Shown in pieces: positions 15,110 to 22,275 of a stretch of 29,571 nucleotides of DNA (its first letter is position 1; each line of letters begins with the position of its first letter). A program made the position numbers and the translations under genes. The DNA comes from an uncultured Desulfovibrio sp. (GTDB taxonomy: Bacteria; Desulfobacterota; Desulfovibrionia; Desulfovibrionales; Desulfovibrionaceae): assembly GCA_937926875.1 (NCBI GenBank), contig CALBAX010000086.1, positions 1 to 29,571 on the forward strand, read 5' to 3'. The notes beneath the pieces were generated by a model. That model worked only from the letters and a program-made list of their open reading frames with translations. It was not told where the DNA came from and did not search any database.

Positions 15110-16129
15110 TCACCTGGTGCCGCTCCCCGTCCGTGGCATGGCAGACAGGCCCTGCGGGGACGCGCCTGTCCCGCCATCCCGGGCGGGCCCGCCAAAAGCT
15201 CCTTCAACCCCGTTCCTGTCCGCCGCCTCCAGCTGGTGCAGCAAACGGGCCTTGGCCATGATCTCGGGCCGGTATTCGAAGTGCATCAGATCATATTCGT
15301 GCCATTTGCCGCCCCAGATGAAGCCCTCGGCCTCGAAGGCCCGGACGATCCCGCTGTCATAGGATTGTTGCAGGGGATGCCGCTCCACCCTGGCCCAGCG
15401 CCAGTACGGTGCCCGCTGCGGGCTCAGGTCGATGGCGATGCCGAAGGAATGGGGGCTCAGGCGCTGCTCTCCGGCGATGGGGCGCCACAAAAAGCCTCCG
15501 GCCGAGACCAGCCAGGGCTTGAGCTCCGGCCGCTGCCGCACGGCTTCGCGCAGGCGGACATCCACGGCGGCCAGCGCCCGCACGGCGGCTCCGCTCATCC
15601 GCACCGTGCGCCCCTGCAGGGACGTCCTGCCCAGGCCCCGGCGGACCGTGGCCTCATCCGCACCATACAGGGCCTTCAAAAAAGCATAGCTGCGCCAGCG
15701 ACCGGGCGAATAGCCCACCGGCGTGGGCACCCGTTCCGGATCCGGCAGATAGGGCAAGTGCATGCTGGCACGCAGCGAGACATCCATGCGCGCGGGATCC
15801 AGGCGCCGGGCCAGACGCTGCCCCCTGTCCAGCAGGCTCGCATCATCATAAGGATGGGCCGCCAGTTCCGCTGCCGAGGCATAGAGCACCCGCCGTTCCC
15901 CTTCCAGGCGCAGCCAGATGCCGTCAGGCCCGGGCTCCACGGCCCTGATCTGCGGATAGGCCGAGCGCAGGCATAACAGGTTGATGCGGTCCTCGGCGGA
16001 CAGACCGGACAACTCCCCGCCATTTTCACCGGCAGCCGTCTCCGCCGTACAGCACAGCGGCAGCAGCAACAGCCACAGCAGCAGCCCGCCCCAGCGGGAG
16101 GGATGCCGCAGCACACATCCTTCCATCAT
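15110..16129 (-). CDS. Exported M15-family D-Ala-D-Ala carboxypeptidase-like protein
   Basis: The 339-residue protein has an N-terminal signal sequence (about residues 14-28, leucine-rich) and a C-terminal M15/VanY-like zinc peptidase domain. Its SPHSFGIAIDLS holds the His and Asp ligands, and WHEYDLMHFEYRPE holds the catalytic Glu region and last His. Such enzymes trim peptidoglycan stem peptides in the periplasm. LPLCC at the end of the signal core is a poor lipobox, so a lipoprotein is possible but not favoured. Two adjacent ATGs (16129, 16126) could start; GGAG lies 4 or 7 nt upstream. It is divergent from mtaB, with 63 bp between the two starts. The last 35 residues look disordered (Gly/Arg/Ser-rich). 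Confidence 0.83.
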   Translation of the reverse strand: MMEGCVLRHPSRWGGLLLWLLLLPLCCTAETAAGENGGELSGLSAEDRINLLCLRSAYPQIRAVEPGPDGIWLRLEGERRVLYASAAELAAHPYDDASLLDRGQRLARRLDPARMDVSLRASMHLPYLPDPERVPTPVGYSPGRWRSYAFLKALYGADEATVRRGLGRTSLQGRTVRMSGAAVRALAAVDVRLREAVRQRPELKPWLVSAGGFLWRPIAGEQRLSPHSFGIAIDLSPQRAPYWRWARVERHPLQQSYDSGIVRAFEAEGFIWGGKWHEYDLMHFEYRPEIMAKARLLHQLEAADRNGVEGAFGGPARDGGTGASPQGLSAMPRTGSGTR

Positions 16130-16156
16130 CCATCTCCAGCGGGTCCCGGCCGCCTC

Positions 16157-16186
16157 TTGTCAAGGGGACGGCCTTTGCCCTACATA
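16157..16186 (+). promoter_or_regulatory. Promoter of mtaB, possibly giving a leaderless mRNA
   Basis: TTGTCA (16157-16162), 18 bp and TACATA (16181-16186). The usual start point, 7 nt after the -10 box, would fall on the A of the mtaB start codon at 16193. No Shine-Dalgarno is visible before that codon. Confidence 0.42.
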
Positions 16187-16192
16187 GCAGCC

Positions 16193-17539
16193 ATGCAAGC
16201 ATGGAAATTCTACTTCATTACCTTTGGCTGTAAGGTGAACCAGTACGAAACGCAATCCCTGCGCGAGGCCTGGCAGGCCCGTGGCGGTGTGGAATGTGAC
16301 GACCCCGCCCAGGCGGACGTGGTCTGCGTCAACAGCTGCGCCATCACGGCCCGTGGCGAACGCGATGCCCGCAATGCCGTGTTCCGTCTGCGCCGTGCGG
16401 CCCCCGCCGCCCGCCTGATCCTGACCGGCTGCGCGGCCCGCCTGTTCGAGGACTTCCGCCGGCACGGCCACGAGGACTGCGTACAGCCGGATCTCGTCCT
16501 GCCCCAGGGAGACAAGCGCCTGCTGCTGGCCGGGCCCTGGACGGAAGAAGCCCGGGATCCGGCGGCTGCAGTGGAGGCCCCCTCCTACCCGCCCTTCGCC
16601 ATCAGCGGCTTCCGGCGCGCCCGCCCCGTGCTCAAGGTCCAGGACGGCTGCCAGCATCGCTGCACCTACTGCATCGTGCCCCTCACCCGCGGCCGCTGCC
16701 TGAGCCGCCCGCCGGAAGACGTCATCGCCGAGGCCCGGCGCCTGCTGCTGGCCGGACATGCCGAGATCATGATCTCCGGCATCAATCTGCGCCAGTATGG
16801 CCGGGACAATGCTGGTTTCGGGGATTTCTGGAGCCTGCTCCGCCGTCTGGACGCCGCCCTGGCCCCGGAATTCGCCGGACGCGGCCGCTTCCGCATCAGC
16901 TCCCTGGAGCCTTCGCAACTCGACGACGAAGGGGTGGAGACCCTCATGACCTGCCGCATGCTCTGCCCGCAGCTGCACATCTCGCTGCAACATGCCAGCC
17001 AGCCCGTGCTGCGCCGCATGGGGCGCGGCCATTACACGGCGGCCATGCTCCAGCGGGCCGTGGAACGCCTGCACGTCCACTGGCCCGTCATGGGGCTGGG
17101 GGCGGACATCATCGCGGGCTTCCCCGGCGAACGGGAAGAAGATGTGGCCTGCCTGCTGGACTTCGTGCGCGACACGCCCTTCAGCTATGCCCACGTCTTC
17201 CCCTATTCCCGCCGCCCCGGCACCGCCGCCGACCGCTTCGACGGCCACCTGCCCCAGCAGGTCAAACAGGAACGGGCCGCCCGGGTCCGCGCCGCCGTGG
17301 AGGAGCGCCGCCAGGCATTCTGGCGGGCGCAGCTGGCCCTGCCGCGCATGCTGCTGGCCGCCGACAGCCCCGCCCCTGACCAGGCCCCTGCCCGCCGTCG
17401 CAAAGCCGTCAAGGGCGTCAATGAATTCTATGTGCCCTGCATCCTGCCCGCCGGGGCCCATCCCGGTCGCGAGCTGCTGGCCGTGCGTCCCCTTTCCGTC
17501 ACGGACAAGGGCCTGCTGGTGGAACCGCTGGCGGACTGA
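16193..17539 (+). CDS. mtaB: tRNA (N6-threonylcarbamoyladenosine(37)-C2)-methylthiotransferase MtaB
   Basis: The 448-residue radical SAM enzyme converts t6A37 to ms2t6A37 in ANN-decoding tRNAs. The N-terminal UPF0004 domain has three cluster cysteines (Cys13 in TFGCKVNQYET, Cys49 in NSCAIT, Cys80 in LTGCAA). The radical SAM motif is CQHRCTYC (Cys153, Cys157, Cys160), and a TRAM-like C-terminal stretch follows. TFGCKVNQYE distinguishes MtaB from MiaB and RimO. The start at 16193 fits the family N-terminus exactly, although no Shine-Dalgarno precedes it. The open frame extends upstream to 16103, but that part overlaps the divergent peptidase gene. Confidence 0.93.
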   Translation: MQAWKFYFITFGCKVNQYETQSLREAWQARGGVECDDPAQADVVCVNSCAITARGERDARNAVFRLRRAAPAARLILTGCAARLFEDFRRHGHEDCVQPDLVLPQGDKRLLLAGPWTEEARDPAAAVEAPSYPPFAISGFRRARPVLKVQDGCQHRCTYCIVPLTRGRCLSRPPEDVIAEARRLLLAGHAEIMISGINLRQYGRDNAGFGDFWSLLRRLDAALAPEFAGRGRFRISSLEPSQLDDEGVETLMTCRMLCPQLHISLQHASQPVLRRMGRGHYTAAMLQRAVERLHVHWPVMGLGADIIAGFPGEREEDVACLLDFVRDTPFSYAHVFPYSRRPGTAADRFDGHLPQQVKQERAARVRAAVEERRQAFWRAQLALPRMLLAADSPAPDQAPARRRKAVKGVNEFYVPCILPAGAHPGRELLAVRPLSVTDKGLLVEPLAD

Positions 17540-17912
17540 ACCTCCTTGTTTTGGAGAGCCCCCGGGAGGCCCCCCGTCGTATCGCCGCAGCTGGTGCCCT
17601 GGAGGTCTGACGGCACGCCCCCCGGCGGCCACTTTCGGGCATCGGCGACAATGATGGGCCCCTCCCCCTATCCTCTCGGGGCATGGCACAAAAAATGGGT
17701 CAGTTGCCGCAAAATGCTTGCTAAAAATTCTTGTTACTGAAATAAAAGACATCGAAAAACTGTATTCCTTTCCCTTCCCAAGGCCGGACAGGAAAGCCCT
17801 GCTCCCGCCACAAGGCCTGTCCGCCAGCGTTCCGCCACGCCCCGCGCATCAGCGGAGGCCGTCCCCGCCTTCCTTTCCGGCCGCATCCCCTGTAACCAAG
17901 AGAGGAAATGCC
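17540..17912. other. Intergenic region mtaB to lipoprotein gene
   Basis: No gene seen in these 373 bp. The first 150 bp are GC-rich. An AT-rich patch at about 17690-17765 probably contains the lipoprotein promoter, for example TTGCTA near 17718 with an A/T-rich box 17-19 bp downstream, but no hexamer pair is convincing. Confidence 0.35.
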
Positions 17913-18401
17913 ATGCCCTGCCGCTGCGCCCTCCCTGCCCTTTTGTGCCTCACCCTGCTGGCATCCGGCTGTGCCGGCGGTTTTTCCCGTCATTATCAGG
18001 CGGCGGACGACCATGCCCGCCCCACGGGCACCCTTGAGACCTGCAACGCCCCTCGCGTGGAACAGATCCCGGCATCCGTCATGGAAAAACGCCTTGCCGC
18101 GGCCCTGGCTGACGGTCATGTCTTCCTGGGCCGGGCCACCTGGGAAAGTGCCGTCCCCGCATCCGCCAATGATGCCGCCGCCCAGGCCGTCCGTGTGGGT
18201 GCCTGCCTCGTGCTCCAGAGCGTGACGCCCATCCCCCGGCAGCCGGAAACGCCGCGCTACCAGCCACATCCGGGGTTCGTCTCGCGCATCGGCCGGCGCG
18301 GCATCTTTGCCGAGGACAACAGCGGGAACCTGGGCGGCCCGTCCACACAGCCTGCCGTGCGTTACCGCAACGACGCCGTCTTCCTTGCCCGCACGAGGTA
18401 G
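17913..18401 (+). CDS. Small putative lipoprotein
   Basis: The 162-residue protein begins MPCRCALPALLCLTLLASGC, a lipoprotein signal with the lipidated cysteine at position 20, so it is expected to be membrane-anchored on the periplasmic side. The mature part has no domain I recognise. It contains a short helical stretch (MEKRLAAALADG) and a Pro/Arg-rich C-terminal half. GAGAGG lies upstream at suitable distance. The frame is open from 17718 with no better start. A second ATG five bases upstream, in another frame, does not give a signal peptide. Probably monocistronic. Confidence 0.75.
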   Translation: MPCRCALPALLCLTLLASGCAGGFSRHYQAADDHARPTGTLETCNAPRVEQIPASVMEKRLAAALADGHVFLGRATWESAVPASANDAAAQAVRVGACLVLQSVTPIPRQPETPRYQPHPGFVSRIGRRGIFAEDNSGNLGGPSTQPAVRYRNDAVFLARTR

Positions 18402-18604
18402 GCAGGCACCTGCCTTTCCCGCCGGAGAAAGGAGACAGGCCCGTACCGGCCGGCCCTCCCTGCCCGGCGGCCGGCTACGCCATAGGGCGGACGGGGCTGC
18501 ACATCCCTGTATCTGCTCCACACGTCCCGCACATCAGCGTCCTCACCCGCATGGTGCGTGTTTTTTGTCTCGCGTCTCGGCCTTCACAACAGGCCAAAGC
18601 CCAT

Positions 18605-18644
18605 AAAAAAAGAGGGAGCCCTGCCCTGCGGCACGGCTCCCTCT
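18605..18644 (-). terminator. Rho-independent terminator of the DJ-1/PfpI gene
   Basis: On the minus strand AGAGGGAGCC pairs with GGCTCCCTCT and at least six T follow. It begins 22 bp after the stop codon. Confidence 0.9.
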
Positions 18645-18666
18645 GTCGCTGTCAAAGGACGTCGCC

Positions 18667-19248
18667 CTAGATGCTGATCTGCGCGCCCAGCAGCTTGACG
18701 AAGGCGGCGATCCAGGCCGGATGCGCGGGCCAGGCCGGGGCCGTGACCAGATTGCCGTCCACCACCGCGTTGCTGGCCGTGGCGTTGAAGTCGTGCCAGG
18801 TGGCGCCCGCGGCCACCACGTCGGGCTTGACCGCAGCATAGCAGGTGCAGGTGCGGCCCTTGAGGATGCCCGCGCTCACCAGAAGCTGGGGGCCGTGGCA
18901 GATGGCGGCGATGGGCTTGCCGGCGGCATCGAATTCACGCACGATCTCCAGCACGCGCCCGTTGAGGCGCAGGTACTCGGGAGCGCGCCCGCCGGGCACC
19001 ACCAGACCGGCGTAGTCGGCCACATCGACCTTGTCGAAGTCATAGTTGATGGCGAAGTTGTGGCCGCGCTTCTCGCTGTAGGTCTGGTCGCCCTCGAAGT
19101 CATGGATGGCCGTGCGCACGAAATCGCCGGCCTTCTTTCCGGGGCAGACAGCGTGGACCTCGTAGCCCAGCATCAGCAGCATCTGGAAAGGCACCATCAC
19201 TTCGTAATCTTCCACATAATCGCCGGCCAGCAGCAGAATCTTTTTCAT
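18667..19248 (-). CDS. DJ-1/PfpI family protein
   Basis: The 193-residue cytosolic protein has the DJ-1/PfpI fold signature. The nucleophilic elbow AAICHGPQLL holds Cys117 and the adjacent His118, an N-terminal acidic region GDYVEDYE (9-16) provides the conserved Glu, and VVPGGRAPEYLR (83-94) is typical. Members act as proteases, deglycase/glyoxalase-like enzymes or redox-stress chaperones; which applies cannot be told here. The start at 19248 has AGGAG 7 nt upstream. Upstream is a promoter overlapped by a perfect 16-bp palindrome, suggesting repressor control. A strong terminator follows. Confidence 0.9.
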   Translation of the reverse strand: MKKILLLAGDYVEDYEVMVPFQMLLMLGYEVHAVCPGKKAGDFVRTAIHDFEGDQTYSEKRGHNFAINYDFDKVDVADYAGLVVPGGRAPEYLRLNGRVLEIVREFDAAGKPIAAICHGPQLLVSAGILKGRTCTCYAAVKPDVVAAGATWHDFNATASNAVVDGNLVTAPAWPAHPAWIAAFVKLLGAQISI

Positions 19249-19320
19249 CGTACACTCCTGTGCGGCAAGGCGCCCGTCCGGGACAAAGAAGCCGGGCCCG
19301 CCCTTGCCATCGCTCATATA

Positions 19321-19353
19321 CTGCTTATATAAGCAGCGGAACGTTACAGACAA
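19321..19353 (-). promoter_or_regulatory. Promoter of DJ-1/PfpI gene with palindromic operator
   Basis: On the minus strand TTGTCT (19353-19348), 16 bp and TATATA (19331-19326). The perfect palindrome CTGCTTATATAAGCAG (19321-19336) covers the -10 box completely, a usual place for a repressor site. Confidence 0.48.
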
Positions 19354-19451
19354 GAGGCAGACCGGCGCTTTTCTGTCCCGGCGGCTGCCTGCCGATACCC
19401 CCACTGACCCGCGGCCCCGGCTGCGGCCCCAAACACGGCTAGGAGTGCTCC

Positions 19452-19745
19452 ATGCCCCTGTATGATTTTGTCTGCCCCGCCTGCGGGGCCCGGTTCGAAG
19501 AGCTGGCGTTCGGTGACGAAACGCCGGCCTGTCCCCAGTGCGGCCATGCCGAGACCCAACGCCAGATGAGCGTGCCCAGCCCGCTCAAGACCGGCGCCTT
19601 CCCCTTCAAGCCAGGCCCGGTGCATCCCCTGGCCTCCAAGATGGGCAAGGGCCTTGCCGGTTGCGGCCAGGCCGGCGGCTGCGGCAGCGCGCCCGCCGCG
19701 CCCGGCTCCGGTTCCGCCTGTGGCGGCAACGGCAAGTTCTCCTGA
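19452..19745 (+). CDS. FmdB family zinc-ribbon protein
   Basis: The 97-residue protein starts MPLYDFVCPACGARFE, the hallmark of the FmdB/CxxC_CxxC regulatory-protein family, with zinc ligands Cys8, Cys11, Cys27 and Cys30. The tail is Gly/Ala/Ser-rich with further cysteines (CGQAGGCG and SACGG). Proposed as a regulator in Methylophilus, but its general role is not known. AGGAG lies 7 nt before the ATG. Two palindromes follow directly (19744-19755 and 19758-19776), then the yicC promoter. Confidence 0.88.
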   Translation: MPLYDFVCPACGARFEELAFGDETPACPQCGHAETQRQMSVPSPLKTGAFPFKPGPVHPLASKMGKGLAGCGQAGGCGSAPAAPGSGSACGGNGKFS

Positions 19746-19776
19746 GCCTAGGCTCCGCGTATCCTGTCAGGATACG
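19744..19776. repeat. Two adjacent perfect palindromes after the FmdB gene
   Basis: GAGCCTAGGCTC (19744-19755) overlaps the FmdB stop codon. CGTATCCTG-T-CAGGATACG (19758-19776) follows 2 bp later. No T-run follows, so they are weak as terminators; the second could be an operator or mRNA-end structure. Confidence 0.5.
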
Positions 19777-19831
19777 TCCATTTGGGGGACGCGCCTTCCG
19801 CGGCATGTATCCGGCCGCGCGGGCGCGTTCC

Positions 19832-19860
19832 TTGCATTATGGAGCTGCTTGGCCTATTCT
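19832..19860 (+). promoter_or_regulatory. Sigma70 promoter of the yicC-gmk-pyrF-recJ operon
   Basis: TTGCAT (19832-19837), 17 bp and TATTCT (19855-19860), 30 bp before the yicC start. Confidence 0.52.
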
Positions 19861-19890
19861 TTTGGAATATTTTCACTTCAGGGGGATATT

Positions 19891-20769
19891 ATGCTGCGCA
19901 GTATGACCGGCTTCGGCCGCTGCCTGGTAGAGAGCGAAGGCTTTACCCAGCAATGGGAAGTCAAAAGCGTCAACAGCCGTCATCTGGACCTCAAATGGCG
20001 CCTGCCCATGAGCGTGCGCAGCCTTGAGCCGCGCCTGGAAAAAGTGGTGCGCCGCTTCGCCTCCCGCGGTCGTGTGGACATCAGCCTGACCCTCCAGTAC
20101 ACCGGCGGCACCGGCCCGGCGCCACGCTTCGATGCCATGCAGGCCGAAGCCATGCTGGACAGCCTGAAAGAACTGGCCGCCCGCCGCGGCGAGCCCTTCA
20201 CCCCCGACTACAACGCCCTGCTCGCCCTGCCCGGCCTGTGGGGCGATGCCGGTGACGAAGTGGACGAGAGCCTGACCCTGGCCCTGGAAGAAGGCCTGGC
20301 CCTGGCCCTGGAAGACTGGAACGAGGCCCGCGCCGCCGAGGGCCGCGCCCTGGCCCGCGACATGCATTCCCGCATCCTGCGCATGGAAGAATGGACCGGC
20401 CTCATCGCCGAACGCGCACCCGAGATCAAGGAGGAGCGCGCCGCCGTCATGCGCGAACGCCTCAACGAGGCGCTGGAGGCCGTCAACGGCCTGGACGAGA
20501 ACCGCTTCCTGCAGGAGGTCACCATCCTGGCCGACCGTCTGGACGTCACCGAAGAGCTGACCCGCCTGCATACCCACCTTGCCCGTCTGCACGAGCTGCT
20601 GGATGCCGGCAAGGATGCCGGACGCCGTCTGGACTTCACGTTGCAGGAATGCTTCCGCGAGATCAACACCTGCGGCAACAAGATCCCCGATGTGCAGCTT
20701 TCGCGCATGGTGGTCGATTTCAAGAACGAACTGGAAAAGTGCCGCGAGCAGGTACAGAACCTCGAATAG
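19891..20769 (+). CDS. yicC: YicC family endoribonuclease
   Basis: The 292-residue protein (E. coli YicC is about 287) opens with MLRSMTGFGR, the family signature, and has the N-terminal YicC domain followed by a helical DUF1732 C-terminus (ending DVQLSRMVVDFKNELEKCRE). The family is linked to RNA decay and stationary-phase survival; E. coli YicC is reported to be an endoribonuclease acting on small RNAs. The ATG at 19891 follows an AGGGGG site. It is the first gene of an operon with gmk (73 bp gap), an association seen in many bacteria. The DUF370/RemA gene that often separates yicC and gmk is absent. Confidence 0.93.
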   Translation: MLRSMTGFGRCLVESEGFTQQWEVKSVNSRHLDLKWRLPMSVRSLEPRLEKVVRRFASRGRVDISLTLQYTGGTGPAPRFDAMQAEAMLDSLKELAARRGEPFTPDYNALLALPGLWGDAGDEVDESLTLALEEGLALALEDWNEARAAEGRALARDMHSRILRMEEWTGLIAERAPEIKEERAAVMRERLNEALEAVNGLDENRFLQEVTILADRLDVTEELTRLHTHLARLHELLDAGKDAGRRLDFTLQECFREINTCGNKIPDVQLSRMVVDFKNELEKCREQVQNLE

Positions 20770-20842
20770 CCGGCGGGATCCCGCCACGGTCGTCCGCCAC
20801 TGAGCTCCGCGGGCCCTGCCTGCGGGAGGAGATTTTGACATC

Positions 20843-21460
20843 ATGAACAGACTCGGCGTCGCGCTGGTCATCAGCGCGCCCTCCGGCACAGGGAAGACCA
20901 CGCTCATCAAACGCCTGCGCAAGGAATTCCCCGGCTTCGGCTATTCCATTTCCTGCACCACCCGCGCTCCCCGTGAAGGCGAAGTGGACGGCAAGGACTA
21001 TCATTTCCTGAGCCGCGAGCGCTTCGTGGAACTGCGCGACCAGGGCCATTTTGCCGAATGGGCCGAAGTGCACGGCAACTTCTACGGCACGCCGCTCCCC
21101 CCTGTGCGCGAGATGCTGGCCAAAGGCCAGGACATCCTGTTCGACATCGACGTGCAGGGCGCCGCCCAGCTGCGCAAGAACATGCCTGATGCCCGTTTCC
21201 TCTTCATCCTGCCACCCTCCATGGAAGAGCTGGGCCGCCGCCTGCGTGGCCGCGGCCTGGACAGCGAGGAAGTCATCCTGCGCCGCCTGGCCAATGCCCG
21301 TGCCGAGATGCAGGAAGCGCCCCGCTATGACGCCCTTATCGTCAATGACGACCTGGACACGGCTTACGACCACCTGCGCGCCGCCTACCTGGCCGCGACC
21401 CTGGCCCCCCGCTGCCGCCCCGGACTGGTGGAGGCCCTGAACAACGGACACCTCCGTTAA
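20843..21460 (+). CDS. gmk: Guanylate kinase
   Basis: The 205-residue protein (E. coli Gmk is 207) phosphorylates GMP or dGMP to the diphosphate with ATP. The P-loop SAPSGTGKTT is at 11-20, and the GMP-binding region SISCTTRAPREGEVDGKDYHF follows at about 35-55, with the acidic FDIDVQGAAQL further on. Cytosolic. The Shine-Dalgarno GGAGGAG is 11 nt before the ATG, a little far, and no alternative start is in frame. Second gene of the yicC operon, 13 bp ahead of pyrF. Confidence 0.96.
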   Translation: MNRLGVALVISAPSGTGKTTLIKRLRKEFPGFGYSISCTTRAPREGEVDGKDYHFLSRERFVELRDQGHFAEWAEVHGNFYGTPLPPVREMLAKGQDILFDIDVQGAAQLRKNMPDARFLFILPPSMEELGRRLRGRGLDSEEVILRRLANARAEMQEAPRYDALIVNDDLDTAYDHLRAAYLAATLAPRCRPGLVEALNNGHLR

Positions 21461-21473
21461 AGGAAGAAGAACG

Positions 21474-22166
21474 ATGGCTGCCCAACTCATTGTTGCCCTG
21501 GATCTGCCCCGCAAGGAAGACGCTCTCGTCCTGGCCCGCGAACTGCAAGGCGCCGTGCCCTGGTGCAAGGTGGGCATGGAACTGTTCACCCTGGCCGGCC
21601 CGGACATCATCCGCGAACTGCACGACCTCGGCTTCCATGTCTTCCTGGACATGAAATTCTACGACATCCCCCACACCGTGGCCCAGGCCGTCAAGGCCGC
21701 TGCCGCCGCCGGCGCGGAACTGCTGACCCTGCACTGCCAGGGCGGCGAGCGCATGTGCAGCGAGGCCCGTCTTGCCGCCGACAGCTACGGCAGCAAGGCC
21801 CCCCGGCTTTTCGGCGTCACGGCCCTGACCAGCTTCGGCCCCGGCGAGATGCCCGGCATCAGTGCCGATCCCTCGGACTTCGCCCTGGATCTGGCCGGCA
21901 AGGCCCGCGGCTGGGGCCTGGACGGCGTGGTCTGCTCCGGTCATGAGGCCGCCCGCATCAAGGCATCCTGTCAGGGCCTGCGCTGCCTGTGCCCCGGCAT
22001 CCGCCCCGCGGGCGCCGACACCGACGACCAGCAGCGCATCATGACGCCCGCCCGTGCCGTGCAGGCCGGTGCCGACTTCCTGGTGGTGGGACGTCCCATC
22101 CTCAAGGCCCCCTCGCCCGCCGAGGCCGCCCGTGCCATCCAGGCCGAGATGAAAGCCGCCGTCTAA
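21474..22166 (+). CDS. pyrF: Orotidine 5'-phosphate decarboxylase
   Basis: The 230-residue protein makes UMP from OMP, the last step of de novo pyrimidine synthesis. The catalytic DMKFYDIPHT stretch gives Asp59-Lys61-Asp64, the charged network of the active site, and the phosphate-binding PGIRP and VVGRPI near the C-terminus complete the barrel. AAGGAAG lies upstream. It sits between gmk and recJ on the same strand, so pyrimidine and guanine nucleotide steps share a transcript. Confidence 0.96.
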   Translation: MAAQLIVALDLPRKEDALVLARELQGAVPWCKVGMELFTLAGPDIIRELHDLGFHVFLDMKFYDIPHTVAQAVKAAAAAGAELLTLHCQGGERMCSEARLAADSYGSKAPRLFGVTALTSFGPGEMPGISADPSDFALDLAGKARGWGLDGVVCSGHEAARIKASCQGLRCLCPGIRPAGADTDDQQRIMTPARAVQAGADFLVVGRPILKAPSPAEAARAIQAEMKAAV

Positions 22167-22176
22167 AGGAGACAGC

Positions 22177-22275
22177 ATGACAGCCAGCGCCCCTCTTGCC
22201 TTCTTCCGCCCCCCAGGCACGCCCCGTCGCCACGGCATACGGCGCCGTGCGTCTGTCGTGGAGGTGGCGGCATGA
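22177..22275 (+). CDS. Possible 32-aa leader ORF coupled to recJ
   Basis: This short frame lies in the pyrF-recJ gap. It has a very good ribosome binding site (AAAGGAG, 5 nt before the ATG at 22177) and ends with a TGA that overlaps the recJ start in the sequence ATGA. The 32-residue product, beginning MTASAPLAFFRPPG, has no domain and is Pro/Arg-rich. It may be a real microprotein or, more likely, a leader whose translation carries ribosomes to recJ. Its existence rests only on the site and the overlap. Confidence 0.42.
   Translation: MTASAPLAFFRPPGTPRRHGIRRRASVVEVAA

Noticed and set aside
17680..17705. Sigma54-type promoter (TGGCAC) before the lipoprotein gene
   Set aside because: TGGCAC is present, but the required GC dinucleotide of the -12 element is missing at the right distance.
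16160..17752. 530-aa minus-strand frame across mtaB
   Set aside because: Antisense shadow; mtaB carries all expected cysteines on the plus strand.
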